64,000 nucleotides of DNA from positions 868,001 through 932,000 of the forward strand of contig JAOANU010000007.1 in the NCBI GenBank assembly GCA_034387635.1, written 5' to 3'. Below are positions 10,654 through 20,893 of the stretch, piece after piece. This stretch comes from Rhodosporidiobolus odoratus (Eukaryota > Basidiomycota > Microbotryomycetes > Sporidiobolales > Sporidiobolaceae). Under the pieces are notes generated by a model. The model was not told the DNA's origin. It did no database searches and saw only the letters and a list, made by a program, of their open reading frames with translations. Within the stretch, counting starts at the first letter, position 1, and the number at the start of each line of letters is the position of its first letter. Position numbers and translations under genes: made by a program.

Positions 10654-11631
10654 TCATCCACTCAAACTGTCAGTGATGGACTGCAGAGTAGAGCCAAGAG
10701 AGACACATCCTAGAGAGGAGAGACTGACTGAGGAAGTGAACGTCGATGAGCTGCGCTTCAAACGTAAACGGGGCAAACGAGAAATGGGCGTCGCCAGCGG
10801 CAAGTTGCGCAAGGCGAATTTGAAGTTGGGGCCTACAGGAACCAATCCCCTGCTCGTCTTCGCCACGAAGTTGACTGATTTTTCAGCAGCGAGACAATCA
10901 CGAAAATTGGTCAGTTGGACTTGCCAAGGTCGCCCACTGGGATGACCGGGTTGCTGGACGCCCAGTTGGCAGCACTCGGTCTTGAGGTGTGCCAAGAAGG
11001 TGGCATAGAGAGATCCTTCACCTTGTCCCTCACAGCCTTGCCAAGTCAAAGGTCCATGTTTGCCTTGAATGCTGCCGAGGCTGACCAACTGGCCCTGTAC
11101 CCAGATGGTTTCAGGGAGAGCCTGCATCCGATTGAGAGCTAGATGCATGCGCCAGGTCACGGCTGTGCCACGCGCCGTTGCCGCCTCAAAGCGTTCAAGA
11201 GGGGGAAGGTGAGGAGTGGATGGCAGCAGAGGGGAGCGATCGGGAATGGGGACAATAGGGAGAACGAGGTCAGAATTGGACAACAAGGTAAACGGCGGCA
11301 TGGAAAAGGGTAAGGGAGAGGCGGGCAAGGAAGGAGAGTTGGCGGACGGGTCAATCAATGTCGGAGGTGTCGGAAGCCAGGCCGGAATTTTGGCCAGGCG
11401 CGTCATGGTGAGGACAGTCTCCTCAGCGGCGGCTTCGATCAGATTGGCTTGCTCGTCTGCCGGAAGAGCGGCAAGCCCCGCATCGACATTTTGGCAAGGC
11501 AGGGGCCAGCGAACATAATGAACGTAGAAAGGCGCCAGACTGCGCCTCCTCAGTGACCTTGGCCACATGCTTGACCTTGTGGACGACCTCTTGTACCTCG
11601 TTATCTTCTGGCATAGTAGCGGGAGAAGCAA
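10654..11631 (-). CDS. Hypothetical protein, 325-codon open frame
   Basis: A long minus-strand frame encodes a Pro/Ser-rich linker (PAWLPTPPTLIDPS and on) after a helical segment (NLIEAAAEETVLTMTRLAKI). A compact-looking C-terminal part with Trp, Cys and Gly follows (TWRMHLALNRMQALPETIW, WQGCEGQGEGSLYATFLAHL). The start is uncertain. An ATG in a different frame at about 11615 (MPEDNEVQEVVHKVKHVAKV) looks like a better N-terminus and would need an intron or frameshift to join the main frame. No family is recognised. It is flanked by repeats and decayed copies, so it may belong to a transposon or be a lineage-specific orphan. Confidence 0.35.
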   Translation of the reverse strand: MLLPLLCQKITRYKRSSTRSSMWPRSLRRRSLAPFYVHYVRWPLPCQNVDAGLAALPADEQANLIEAAAEETVLTMTRLAKIPAWLPTPPTLIDPSANSPSLPASPLPFSMPPFTLLSNSDLVLPIVPIPDRSPLLPSTPHLPPLERFEAATARGTAVTWRMHLALNRMQALPETIWVQGQLVSLGSIQGKHGPLTWQGCEGQGEGSLYATFLAHLKTECCQLGVQQPGHPSGRPWQVQLTNFRDCLAAEKSVNFVAKTSRGLVPVGPNFKFALRNLPLATPISRLPRLRLKRSSSTFTSSVSLSSLGCVSLGSTLQSITDSLSG

Positions 11632-11639
11632 CAGAGGAG

Positions 11640-12656
11640 CGGGCAGCGGGTAGAAGAGAGTAGCAAGTCAGAGGAAGGCTTCTACAATGCTGTTGAGCTG
11701 GGACGTTGGTTGAACCAGGCTGGTAGCGACGTAGCAAGGCAGGCAAGTGCAGATGAGTTGTGAGCAAGAGTACAGTTGGAGTCACCCGAAACCAACCACT
11801 TTTTTCTGACCAATAGTTTTGGTTGTTGAGGGGAGATAGAGCTCATCGAGAGCAGCACGTAGCCCGCGTTTGAGCCTTTTTTATGCAAAATTGAGTGAGA
11901 AAGAAGATTTTTTGGCTGTCCAAAATCTTGCTAAGAAAATCCGCGAAGTCAATATGCTCCAGAGTGCAGAATATGGCCAGTCCAGGTTATTGGCATCTCA
12001 TTAGTCTACCAGAGTGCCTATCTGCATGAAGACACTCTGTGGGGTAGAGCGGTGAGAGCTATACTTCTTTGCTGCATAGGCTGCTTGCGAGGCAGAAAGC
12101 CCTTTCCGGTACGCATCCATGTACAGTAACGCCTATGGGCAATGCAAGTCAGTAGCGGACTCTATACCGATGGAAGGAATAGCGAAGTGGGGCTTTTGAT
12201 GGAGCGTCTCACACCAAGTTCATCGAACTCCCAGCACCTCTCCTGAAGTAACAAACCTAATCGAATCTATTCGATCAGAATAGACCTCTGTAATGTCCAA
12301 AAAAATCGCCTTGCAAGAAATCCTGAAAATGGTCTCGCTTCCTGACGGACCGATCGGGCTCAAACTTGGACGTTGCATTGCCCTTGGTGAGTACAGTCCA
12401 CAGCCGGAGCTACAAGACAACGGTGCATTGCCCTTGGTGAGTACAGTCCACAGCCGGAGCTCCTATAGGTTGAGATGAAGAGTGGTCGGATTTGGGTGAC
12501 TCCCACTGTAAGAATACAGAGTGACGGGACAAAGAGAACAAAGGGGCTGAGTCGGGTCGCGGACTTCTGATCCGGATACCTTGGCTGATTTCTCCTGAGT
12601 GCTTCAATTCTCATCTCTGTCGCTCTTTGCTAGCTAAGCGCAATCATTAGCGCATA
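11640..12656. other. Gene-free stretch containing a 50-bp-period duplication
   Basis: I see no coding exon. The stretch is more AT-rich than its neighbours, especially 11780-12000. Its one clear structure is the direct repeat at 12374-12461, listed separately. Confidence 0.4.
12374..12461. repeat. Direct repeat, two 38-bp copies with 50-bp period
   Basis: The 38 bases at 12374-12411 recur without mismatch at 12424-12461, separated by a 12-bp spacer (ACAAGACAACGG). Perfect identity implies a recent local duplication. Each copy contains a GTGAGT splice-donor-like hexamer, but no gene is recognised around it. Confidence 0.85.
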
Positions 12657-13092
12657 CTATGCCTCCTCACCAGCCCTGTGCTCCAGCGACTCCAACTTCG
12701 GCGTGTGGCACAAGCGGCGGTAGCCTTCGGGCAACCCCCACTCTTGCTGATATTCCCTCAACGCCAGTGACACCAACTCGCACTCTCCGTAGCTCGGCAC
12801 GATCACGGCGCTCTGTAGGCTCAACCACGGTAGGAAACGCAAGCCCAGCGCGTCGTGATCGTGCCGTTCATTGCCCGGGTTGATGAAGACGCTCAAGGTG
12901 TACGCCTTTGGCAGCAGCGGCAACGGCAACGGCGGCAGCGGGGGGTATTGACCTTGCAAAGCTGAGTAAGCAGCAGAAGCAAGAGGTTGCCAGCGTCGTG
13001 GTGGAGGGGGTGTGGGACGGCCAGACACTTGCAAGGACACTTGACTGTGCGTGCCTTCTTGGTATCTGTGCTGGATAAGTCACGGATGACAC
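12657..13092 (-). CDS. Possible C-terminal exon of a hypothetical protein
   Basis: The minus-strand frame ending at 12657 has a proline-rich beginning. It then reads like a folded domain (AYTLSVFINPGNERHDHDAL, SAVIVPSYGECELVSLALRE, YQQEWGLPEGYRRLCHTPKL). The upstream exon is unclear. A GTAGGT..CACAG intron may precede it near 13110-13068, and that acceptor would favour a different frame (DTKKARTVKCPCKCLAV). No family is recognised; it could be a fragment. Confidence 0.28.
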
Positions 13093-13321
13093 TTATAACA
13101 CCTACAGGATCTCAATCCCGCTCAAAGACCTCGTCGACACTTCCACCGACCCGGCGTCGGTATGGGAGGGTTGGCAGGGTGGGTGACAACTGTATGCATC
13201 ATATGGTGTCGCAAGGGCGACATTCCTGTTGATGTATTGGTTGTTGGCGGGTCAGACGGTCCAGAAAAGACGGGTCAGCAGGCGCTGATCGGCAACGCAA
13301 AACATCTTGCCCTACTGCCGG

Positions 13322-13495
13322 CACCGGACTGGCTTGGTGATAACGACACTCTCATCGTCGTACATATTCTCAGCCTCGAGCTGACTACTCTCACCCGTCT
13401 CCTCCCCGCCGACATACCGCTTCCCGAACTCGATCATCTTGCATTCCTCTTTCCCCCGATGCATATGGTGTGCGGCGCAGTATGCGCAAGGAGTT
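13322..13495 (-). other. Short open segment with a CxxC-H-C zinc-knuckle-like motif
   Basis: On the minus strand a frame opens with PCAYCAAHHMHRGKEECKMI and continues through FGKRYVGGEE to a stop near 13320. The Cys-x2-Cys-x4-His/His-Cys spacing resembles a small zinc knuckle. The plus strand also carries an 84-codon ORF here (13470-13724), so only one of the two is likely real. Listed as a possible exon fragment only. Confidence 0.25.
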
Positions 13496-13932
13496 GAACC
13501 TCAAGGCGGCGTACAAAAAGGCCGTGGTGGCTTTCCTCTGTCCAATGGACCGTGAGATGAGGCGTCCAATGGAGGTACTTGGCGGGACCACATTTGTACG
13601 GCGGGAACCGACACTGTTGAATACGCTCGGAGAGATCATGTGGCCGTACAAAATGGGGGGAGACAATCCAGAAGATATGTGTGCCCTCCACCAACGGATG
13701 TGGAGAGTGTGGTGTTTATGGTAGAGGGGGCAGGCTTTGAGGTGGCGGCTTAATTGCAGGAGAAGGCTGCGAAAGAGGCAAGCATGTAACATAGTATGTG
13801 GGGTGTGTTTAGGTTGTACATGAGAACGTTCGGTGCTCTGGCCTCCCACCAACTCCGTATCTTCCTCCGTGCCGCCGTCAATAGTTCAATGGCCTACTGG
13901 ACTTGAGCGATAGCTAAGCCTAGAGAGGTGAA

Positions 13933-14063
13933 CGCTTGTGCTTGTCCATGCGCAGTTCTAGTACTGCATGGGGCTGCTTTCTGCTCTTTGCAAGCTGGAA
14001 CGCCCTTGTCATTCCGGTCGTCTATGTACGCAGCCATTTTCCTTTTATGCCAGTTGTTGTCTG
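13933..14063 (+). pseudogene. Rearranged fragment of the sugar transporter gene at 17359-20280
   Basis: Bases 13962-14063 match, with a few mismatches, the transporter exon encoding TAWGCFLFFACWNALFIPVV plus the first part of the next intron (compare minus strand 17994 to 17892). Immediately upstream, 13933-13962 matches the 3' end of that same intron plus the 5-nt microexon (GCAGTTCTAGTAC), which in the real gene lies downstream. The order is therefore permuted. Intron sequence is present, so it arose from DNA, not from spliced mRNA. It cannot encode a transporter. Confidence 0.75.
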
Positions 14064-15164
14064 TCAGAAAGCCCCAAACTTGTGTTCATGTCCTTGCTTG
14101 AGGCATGTCCGTCCCTGCAGCGATCCAGTAGGTTGTGCTTACTCTGGAGAAAGAGCATAGAGCCAGAACTGCTTGAGGAAGATGGCCTCGTAGCTGGCAA
14201 CACACTTGCGGGTTATATCGGATGGCCCATATCTAGCTGCCTTGCCTGCCAAGTTGATCGCTTCAAGCAAATCCTTCAATACAGCCACAAGTCCTGCAGG
14301 CAAAGTGAATGGACGTGATTATCCTTCAGCAAGCCAGACCGCGAGAAGAGAACGAAAGAGAAAGAGGAAAGGGAAGAGCTGCCTTGAACGGCCACGGATT
14401 TGGGCGATCAGCAGGACGATGGCTTACATAACCTTGATGACTGGCAAGAGCTATACACAGCCACAAGAGACACCGACTTGGGTTATCTGCTGCGTGGAGA
14501 GAAAGCTAAGTTTGTCTGTCGAGTTGCGCACAGGCGAAAGATGGAGCGGAGACAGCTGCCTGTATGAGGTAACTTTGGGGTTAGCAAGAGGGGAAGTGCA
14601 GACGCAGGAAAGCCCACTAGCCAGGGACTATAGCAGTTCCCATCAGTCAGAAGACATTGACCTCGAGGGTTGCTTGAAAAGCCTTTTTCGGGTTCGACGC
14701 AAGCCCGAAGGACATGACAGCACATTCTGTCGATGCGACTACGCCTGAGAGTGGTGAGCAGGCTACGCTAGCAGGTTTATTAGAGTGGTGCATCGGGCTC
14801 AAGCGCATTGTAGGTGTGATTCGGCTCGAACGGAGAAGAAGGGGGAGGAGGAGATGAGCAAGCTACCGTGATCGCGGTGTGTCCAGCATGGCCGCCCTCG
14901 CCCGCTTGCTTCCGACCCACGGTGTGGCTGCCACCCACCGTCATTGCCCGCGAGCATTCTCGTTGCTTCATCCCAGGACGGGTCACGAGGCGGCACTGGA
15001 TGCGCATGCAGCGTAGTCAAACCTACAGCGTTGGCGCTCACGTCATCTTGTGCGTCAGGAGAAGTGCGGTGCAGAAGCGAAGCGGGTTCCGCCTCTTTCA
15101 AAAGTCAGTTTGGCCTTTTGGCGTGGTCGCACACACACGCGCGCTCAGGTAGATTGTCGATAGT
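14064..15164. other. No confident gene; weak ORFs only
   Basis: A 180-codon plus-strand ORF at 14206-14748 is Arg/Ser/Gly-rich and shows no domain. On the minus strand, 15101-14780 has an open stretch (DDVSANAVGLTTLHAHPVPP, then PSWDEATRMLAGND) that could be an exon of an unknown gene, but no start, splice or family evidence supports it. The last part is the promoter of the CWC16 gene. Confidence 0.3.
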
Positions 15165-17007
15165 ATGCAGGGATTCAACAAGGTCAGTCTACCGTCGCTC
15201 CCCTTCTGCCGCGAGCGCTGAACCTTTCTCCCCTTCTCCACTATTCGGAACATCGCTGTCGATATCTGTCGGCACTGCCATCCCCGTTCTGATGATGCCG
15301 AATCGCTCACGGTTGACAGTACTATCCTCCAGACTATGACCCGGAGAAACATAGCAGCTTGAACGCCTATCGGGGAAAACATGCATTGGGCGATCGGTAC
15401 GTTCTTGCCGTCTGGCACAGCTTTGCAGAGACCCAGACACTCGGCAGGTTGTACAGAGTTTAGCTGCCTGGTCCGCTCCTAGACCGGTCAATGTACACGT
15501 CTTACTGACGCCTTACTGCATTCTCGTCTTTTCATATTCGCCCCTCGCCTGGCGCTCTGCAACTTGCGGCATCTCTGTTCTCGCTTCCAGTGCTCGAAAG
15601 ATCGATCAGGGCATCCTCGTCGTGCGATTTGAATTGCCCTACAATATCTGGTGGTGCGTTTTCACATCTTTCTACTCTCGAGGTTCGTTTGGGTCTGACG
15701 CACCTTCTCGTTTTTCTGGCCCCTTCCCTTCCGCAACGACTGCCTGCGCGCTCCAAAACCCCCTTCGTACCCTGCTTGCCTTGAGTCAAGCAGCAATGGT
15801 TGCAACAACCACATCGGGCAAGGTGTCCGCTACAATGCTGAGAAGAAGCGCGTCGGCTCGTACTACTCGAGCGCTATCTGGAGCTTCCGTATGAAGTGCC
15901 ATCTGTGCCAAGGGTGGATTGAGATAAGGACAGATCCGCAAGTGCGTGTTCCTGCGTTTCTCCCCTCACCTCTTCGTCCAACTATGCCGGTCGCCTTTTC
16001 CTGTTTCGTTGAGGCCGAGTGTACTCACGCGCGTGTGACGTTGTCATTACTCCCTGTATCTGCGTACAGAATACTCGCTACGTCGTCACCGAAGGCGCTC
16101 GGCAGAAGAACGAAACGGCGGAAGATCCTGAAGCAGACGGAATGATGGTAGTAGGTAAGCATCTCCTGCATCTGAACAGGGTTGCCCATTCCCTCCGCGT
16201 ATGTCCAGAAAAGCTGACCTTTGCTCGACAGGCTCTTCGTCCGGTTCCGGTCTCGACGCCCCTCCACCCGATCCTTTCGCTTCCCTCGAAAAGACCGTAA
16301 CGCAAAAAGCCGTCGCCCTCTCCACTTCCGCCCGTCTCGACGCCCTGCACGAGCAGAATTCCCGCGCCTGGGACGATCCTTTTGAAGCTTCGCTGAAGCT
16401 GCGTGCGAGTTTCCGGAAGAGGAAGAAAGTGGAGCTGGCAAGCGAAGCGAAGGCGGAGGGGGTAAAGGATAAGTATGCGCTGGGCAAAGCGGTCGACATG
16501 GGGATGTTGAGAACACCTGCGAGGGGCAGTACCGAGGCAGAGGAGGAAAGGCGGGAGTGGGAAGCTGCCAGGGCTGAGCGGGCCCGGCTTGACGAGGAGC
16601 GAGGGAAGAAGCGACAGAGAGAGGAAGATCAGCTGCTCCCCTCCTCACGATCCCGTCGTCGACACTCGATAACGACCACGCTCCGCCTTTCCTCCGCTAC
16701 TTCGACCCGCCAGATCGCCAAGCTGCCTCGATCATCCTCGACCACAGTTCTCGCCTCGACATCGTCGTCACAGAAACTCCCTTCCTCTACCAGCAGTGCT
16801 GTCAATCCCGCAGCTAAGGCACTACATGCCAAGCTCAGCCTGGCGACGAAGCTGAAGCGCGACCCTTTCTCTCTACCTTCTTCCACTTCCACCTCCTCAC
16901 TTCGTACTCTTTCTTCTTGCCCCAAAACAACCGCAACTGCATCCTCATTGCCGTTGTCTCGATCTGCGCCAGCAGGACTGGCAGGATTGGCGAAAGCGCG
17001 GAAATAG
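15165..17007 (+). CDS. CWC16/YJU2-family splicing factor (CCDC130/Saf4-like), 6 exons, 388 aa
   Basis: Members of this family join the spliceosome around the first catalytic step of pre-mRNA splicing. Exons: 15165-15182, 15320-15396, 15591-15653, 15794-15941, 16070-16154 and 16232-17007. All phases match and give 388 residues. The N-terminus is diagnostic: MQGFNKYYPPDYDPEKHSSL, then ARKIDQGILVVRFELPYNIW, then CNGCNNHIGQGVRYNAEKKR and MKCHLCQGWIEIRTDPQ. The CxxC pairs in CNGC and CHLC form the family's zinc site. NTRYVVTEGARQ follows, then a long basic, Ser-rich and charged C-terminus (RAWDDPFEASLKLRASFRKR). The YYPPDYDPEKHSSLN opening favours the CCDC130/Saf4 branch over Yju2/CCDC94. The first exon is only 18 nt. 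It converges with the sugar transporter gene. Confidence 0.93.
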
Positions 17008-17358
17008 GATGGACAACAGGACGGCGGGAAGAGTCGTTGAGTCTCGATGACCCGATGCCTTGCAGGGTTGGCCAAGATCGCACGTTCGCTACTATTTCTC
17101 CTCAGTATGCAGATGGCATGTTGTTGTAACGCGTTGGCCAGGTCATTGCGGTCCCTGCAGCTACTGTCAGAAGCTCATGTCTCCTGCTTAACCCTGCTTC
17201 TTTCGGCTCTTCTAGGCTGCACTCCAGCAATACTAGGATGAGAATGCGCTGTATATCAGAAGAGCGAAAAGAAGAGTAGCTGATTAGGCGAAGGAGAGAC
17301 GAGGAGAGGGAGGTAATCTAAAAAGTAGGAGAATATCTACAGACCGCGCGCACCCAAT

Positions 17359-20280
17359 CTAGGGTTGCCTAACACCGGACTTCTCACCCCTACCGACACC
17401 CTGAGTCTTCATCTCAGCGTTGATCTCGACGTCGGCATCGTGGAGGGTGGCCTCGTCGGCCTGCCCGACAGGACGGCCCTTCTTGGCCTGGTGCTCACGG
17501 TGGAGGCGGTCGAGCTCGGACCGAACCTCCTCGTCGTTCATCGTGGGCATGTCGAGCGAGACATGGACGTAGGAGCGGTTCTCGGCGAAGCCACGGGCGA
17601 AGCTATTGAGGGGAAAGAGGTTTGGGTCAGAGGGCAAGTCAAGAAGCGGCGACAGTGCCACCACGGGAGACCAGATGAAAAGACATGGTGACGTACATGA
17701 GGTCGATCTCCTCGAGAGTCTTTCCGGCAGTCTCGGGGTAGCTGCAGGGGAAGACGTATTAGCATGAGAGAAAAGGAGAAAAGGGCTCTGATTGCCATTT
17801 CGTCGAAACGTACTAGAACTGCACAAAGACAAGCACAAGGGTCAGTTGAAGACACAGACGGAGGGCACAAGCATGAGGCGACTGGGGGAAGTACAGAGCA
17901 AGTGGAATAAAAGGAAAATGGCTACGCACGTAGACGACCGGAATGAAGAGGGCGTTCCAGCATGCAAAGAACAGGAAGCAGCCCCATGCAGTGGAGGCCA
18001 AGAATGGAGGCGTGAATTGTACGACCGCAAAGTTGAAGAGCCTGCAGGGGGAAACATCCCGCAAGTAGGGACAAGTCAGTAAGGGTTGAGTGCGAGTGGA
18101 AAGTTTGCTGAACCAGCCACGCACCAGTTGCTAAGGGTCGAGACCGCGTTGGCGTTGGTACGGGTACGGAGAGGGTTGATTTCCGCGGGGTAAAGCCAAG
18201 GCAATTGGAGCCACGTCGACCCGAAGAAGAACAGGAACAAAAACAGTCCAAAGACCGCGCCGTTCGCTGCCGCCTTAGTACCAGGAATCAAGCACGAAAA
18301 TGTGATCACCATAGAGATCATTTGACCCCACGAACCGACGAGGAACATCTTGCGACGACCGAAGCGCTCAATCGTAGAGAAAGAGCAGAAGGCGGCGAGG
18401 GCGTAGACAGAGACGTTGACACCGCCGAGGATAAGGGAGAGCTGACGGTCGAGGCCGAGGTATTGTTCGAAGATGACCGGGCCTATAAGGACACGGAATG
18501 TGAGCTAGTGAAGGGAAAAAGGCGGTCAAAAGGGAAAGGTGACGGACAGAAGTAGATGACAGAGTTGCAACCGCCGATCTGCTGGAAGATCTGCGAGGAA
18601 GCACCTGTACAGACGCAGTAGAACGTCAGCAGACGGTTCCAAAAGCTGGAAGAAAAGCAGACAGGAAGACTGGAAAGAGTGAGGAAATAGGAGGGACGTA
18701 CCGCAAAGCATGCGACGGAAGTGTTGGGTAGGGCCATTGGAGAACATGTTGCGCTTCTTGACAACACCGAGTTGGTGTGACTGCTCGATAGACTGCATGA
18801 TGAGGCGGGTTTGCACAATAGTCGCTTCCGAGTCGTAGCGGTCGTCGTTAAGGGCCGCAATGACGCGCTGGGCTTCGACGTGGCGACCTTCGTGCATAAG
18901 CCAGCTGCAGTCGGACAGGTGAACGTCAGTCCGGGCTCTGGAAAGAAACGCGGGCGGAATTGAGAAGGCGGGGAAAAAGACCGCGATATTACGCGTCCTC
19001 GTCGCACGGTGGGAGAGTGTGGTAGGGAAAGGGCCGAAGACGTACCGAGGCGACTCCGGCAAGTACATCACTCCGTACACCAGGAGCGCAGCGAAAACAA
19101 CTTGGAAAGCGATGGGGAACCGCCAATTTACGCTCGTGTGGACGTAAGAAAGACCGAAATCCTATAGAAACGGAGGCAGTCAGCATCACTACCGATTGTT
19201 CAAGCAAGGAGGCCAGGAAGCGTACAATCCAGTATGCAAGAGCGGTTCCGGTGGCAATCATGGAAGCCTCGATACAGATGAGAAGACCACGGTTATGCGA
19301 GCGGGAGCACTCCGCCATCCACGAGGGAATCGTGGAGGTGTTCTGCGAAAGACAGATAGTTAAAGCGGCGAAGACCCGTGGAGCCGGAAAAGAAGGACGC
19401 ACCATGCCGTTTCCGATACCAGTGATGACACGCCCAATGCAGAATTGAACACCAGCGTTGTGGCCCGCGAAGGCCGTGACTTGGACTGAAGACGAAGAAT
19501 CGAGGGGAATGCATGGAAAGAAAGAGGGAAACAGGGAAACAGGGAGAACGGGTCAGCGCGATGGCGGTAGAGGGCACAGGGAGTGACGCACTGACGACAC
19601 CGACAACCATGATGGCAGCACCGAGAATAATCATACGACGGCGTCCGGTCTTGTTACCGTAGAAAAGGGCGAAGATCGCACCTGCGGGAGGTAACATGGT
19701 GAGTTCTCCGAGGTTTCTGAACAGATCCTGCAGTATCCCCCAAAAGGCTAAGGGCAAGGAACACTGGGGAAAGAGGATGTACCAGCCAAGCAACCTAATT
19801 CGTAGATGGAAGTGTAAGTAGCTTGCAGAAGGGAGGCGCGGTTGGCGCCTTGGACCGCTTCGTCGCAAGCCGGGAAAGTCTGGACGAACTCCCTGCCGGT
19901 AATAATACCGGCCATGACACCCTGATCGTATCTGCACGTCGTGAACGAACGTTTAGTCGACTCCCGGTTACCCATTTGACAGGAAAAACGTACCCGAAGA
20001 GAAGGAAACCGACGGTCGAGGTCGCGGTAATGGCATTGATGAGTTTAGTTCCGGCTGTACGCGCGCTTGTCAGCTGCTGCCGTGCTCCTAGGAAGAGGGG
20101 AGCTAGCGTACTTAGGCCAAAGTACGACGGAACACCCGCGTCGTTGGTCTTTGCATCCTCCGGAAGCTGGGTGGTAGTCGCCGCATCACGGCGTGAAAGG
20201 TCGGCGAGAGCGCCAGCCTCGGCGGTGTTGTCGTCAGGAAGCTGAGCCGTAGACTCTGGGTTTTGGAGAGGGGTGGCCAT
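17359..20280 (-). CDS. MFS sugar transporter (SP family), more than 10 introns
   Basis: The protein would import a hexose or related sugar across the plasma membrane with 12 helices. Read on the minus strand it starts MATPLQNPESTAQL and ends EKSGVRQP. Family signatures appear in order: GYDQGVMAGIITG (helix 1), YGNKTGRRRMIILGAAIMV (loop 2-3), GRVITGIGNGMNTSTIPSW, PESPRWL, FQQIGGCNSVIYF (helix 7, usually QQxxGxN), FGRRKMFLVGSWGQ and YPETAGKTLEEIDL near the end. The substrate is not decided by these motifs. The 3' half is split by many small introns, including a 5-nt exon listed separately. An in-frame upstream ATG near 20526 belongs to a different open segment and is probably leader. A scrambled genomic fragment of this gene lies at 13933-14063. 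Confidence 0.92.
17814..17818 (-). other. 5-nt microexon of the sugar transporter gene
   Basis: The exon encoding ALFIPVVY ends at a GTGCGT donor in phase 0. The exon encoding YPETAGKTLEEID begins with one extra base after its CAG, so direct joining breaks the frame. Between them, a CAG acceptor is followed by TTCTA and a GTACGT donor. Including these five bases gives VVY-FY-YPET, which matches the family and restores the frame. Confidence 0.75.
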
Positions 20281-20893
20281 GGCCAGAAGGGACGGTAGGT
20301 GAGAAAGATGAGAAGCCGCGGCGACGGTCAACCGGCAAAGGGTGGTGTATGGCCGGACGGTCGAGAAGTGTGCAAGCAGCAGACAGGAGAAGAAGAAAGA
20401 GAAAGAGAGGAGGCGCCAGCGAACCAAACAAGCGCCAGAACATTTCAAGGGTTCGGCCAGCCCGCGGGGGCTGCCCAGTGCGACCTCCGCCGCATTAGCA
20501 GCTGGGGAACCATTCAACGTCGTCATCTAGACCATGTTGAGCCATTTTGAGCGAGACTTGGACCGAGATGTGTGGAGCGAAGAGGAGAACTTGAGGAGAA
20601 GTTGCGGAGTTGAACAATTCGGTCGTGTGGAGCCAGCTGGAGTTCGATGACCCCCCGGTCCCCGTCCTAGCAGCGGTGCGCGGTTCGGTGGGGCAGAAAA
20701 AGCAACGATGCCGCGGCAGCAAGAGTCGCGGGATACAAGGTCACTACGAGCAAGCAGCAGTACGCCGACAGAGGTCGCATTGCCTCCGGAAAGAACACGG
20801 AACGCACTAATTTCCTATGGAAGAACAACCGACCGCGTCAGTCAATGGCTCGATCGGGTCCTGCAATTCGGACCAGGCACCATTCCGTGAAAT
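20281..20893. promoter_or_regulatory. Upstream region of the sugar transporter gene
   Basis: This 613-bp stretch lies between the transporter start codon and the 3' end of the next minus-strand gene. It contains an ATG-initiated frame near 20526 that may be an upstream ORF. No further element is recognised. Confidence 0.3.

Noticed and set aside
12374..12461. CRISPR-like repeat-spacer array
   Set aside because: Only two units, a 12-bp spacer and a eukaryotic genome; a local duplication explains it.
16025..16648. 207-codon minus-strand ORF opposite the CWC16 gene
   Set aside because: The plus strand has a conserved, spliced gene with correct phases; the antisense ORF has no family match.
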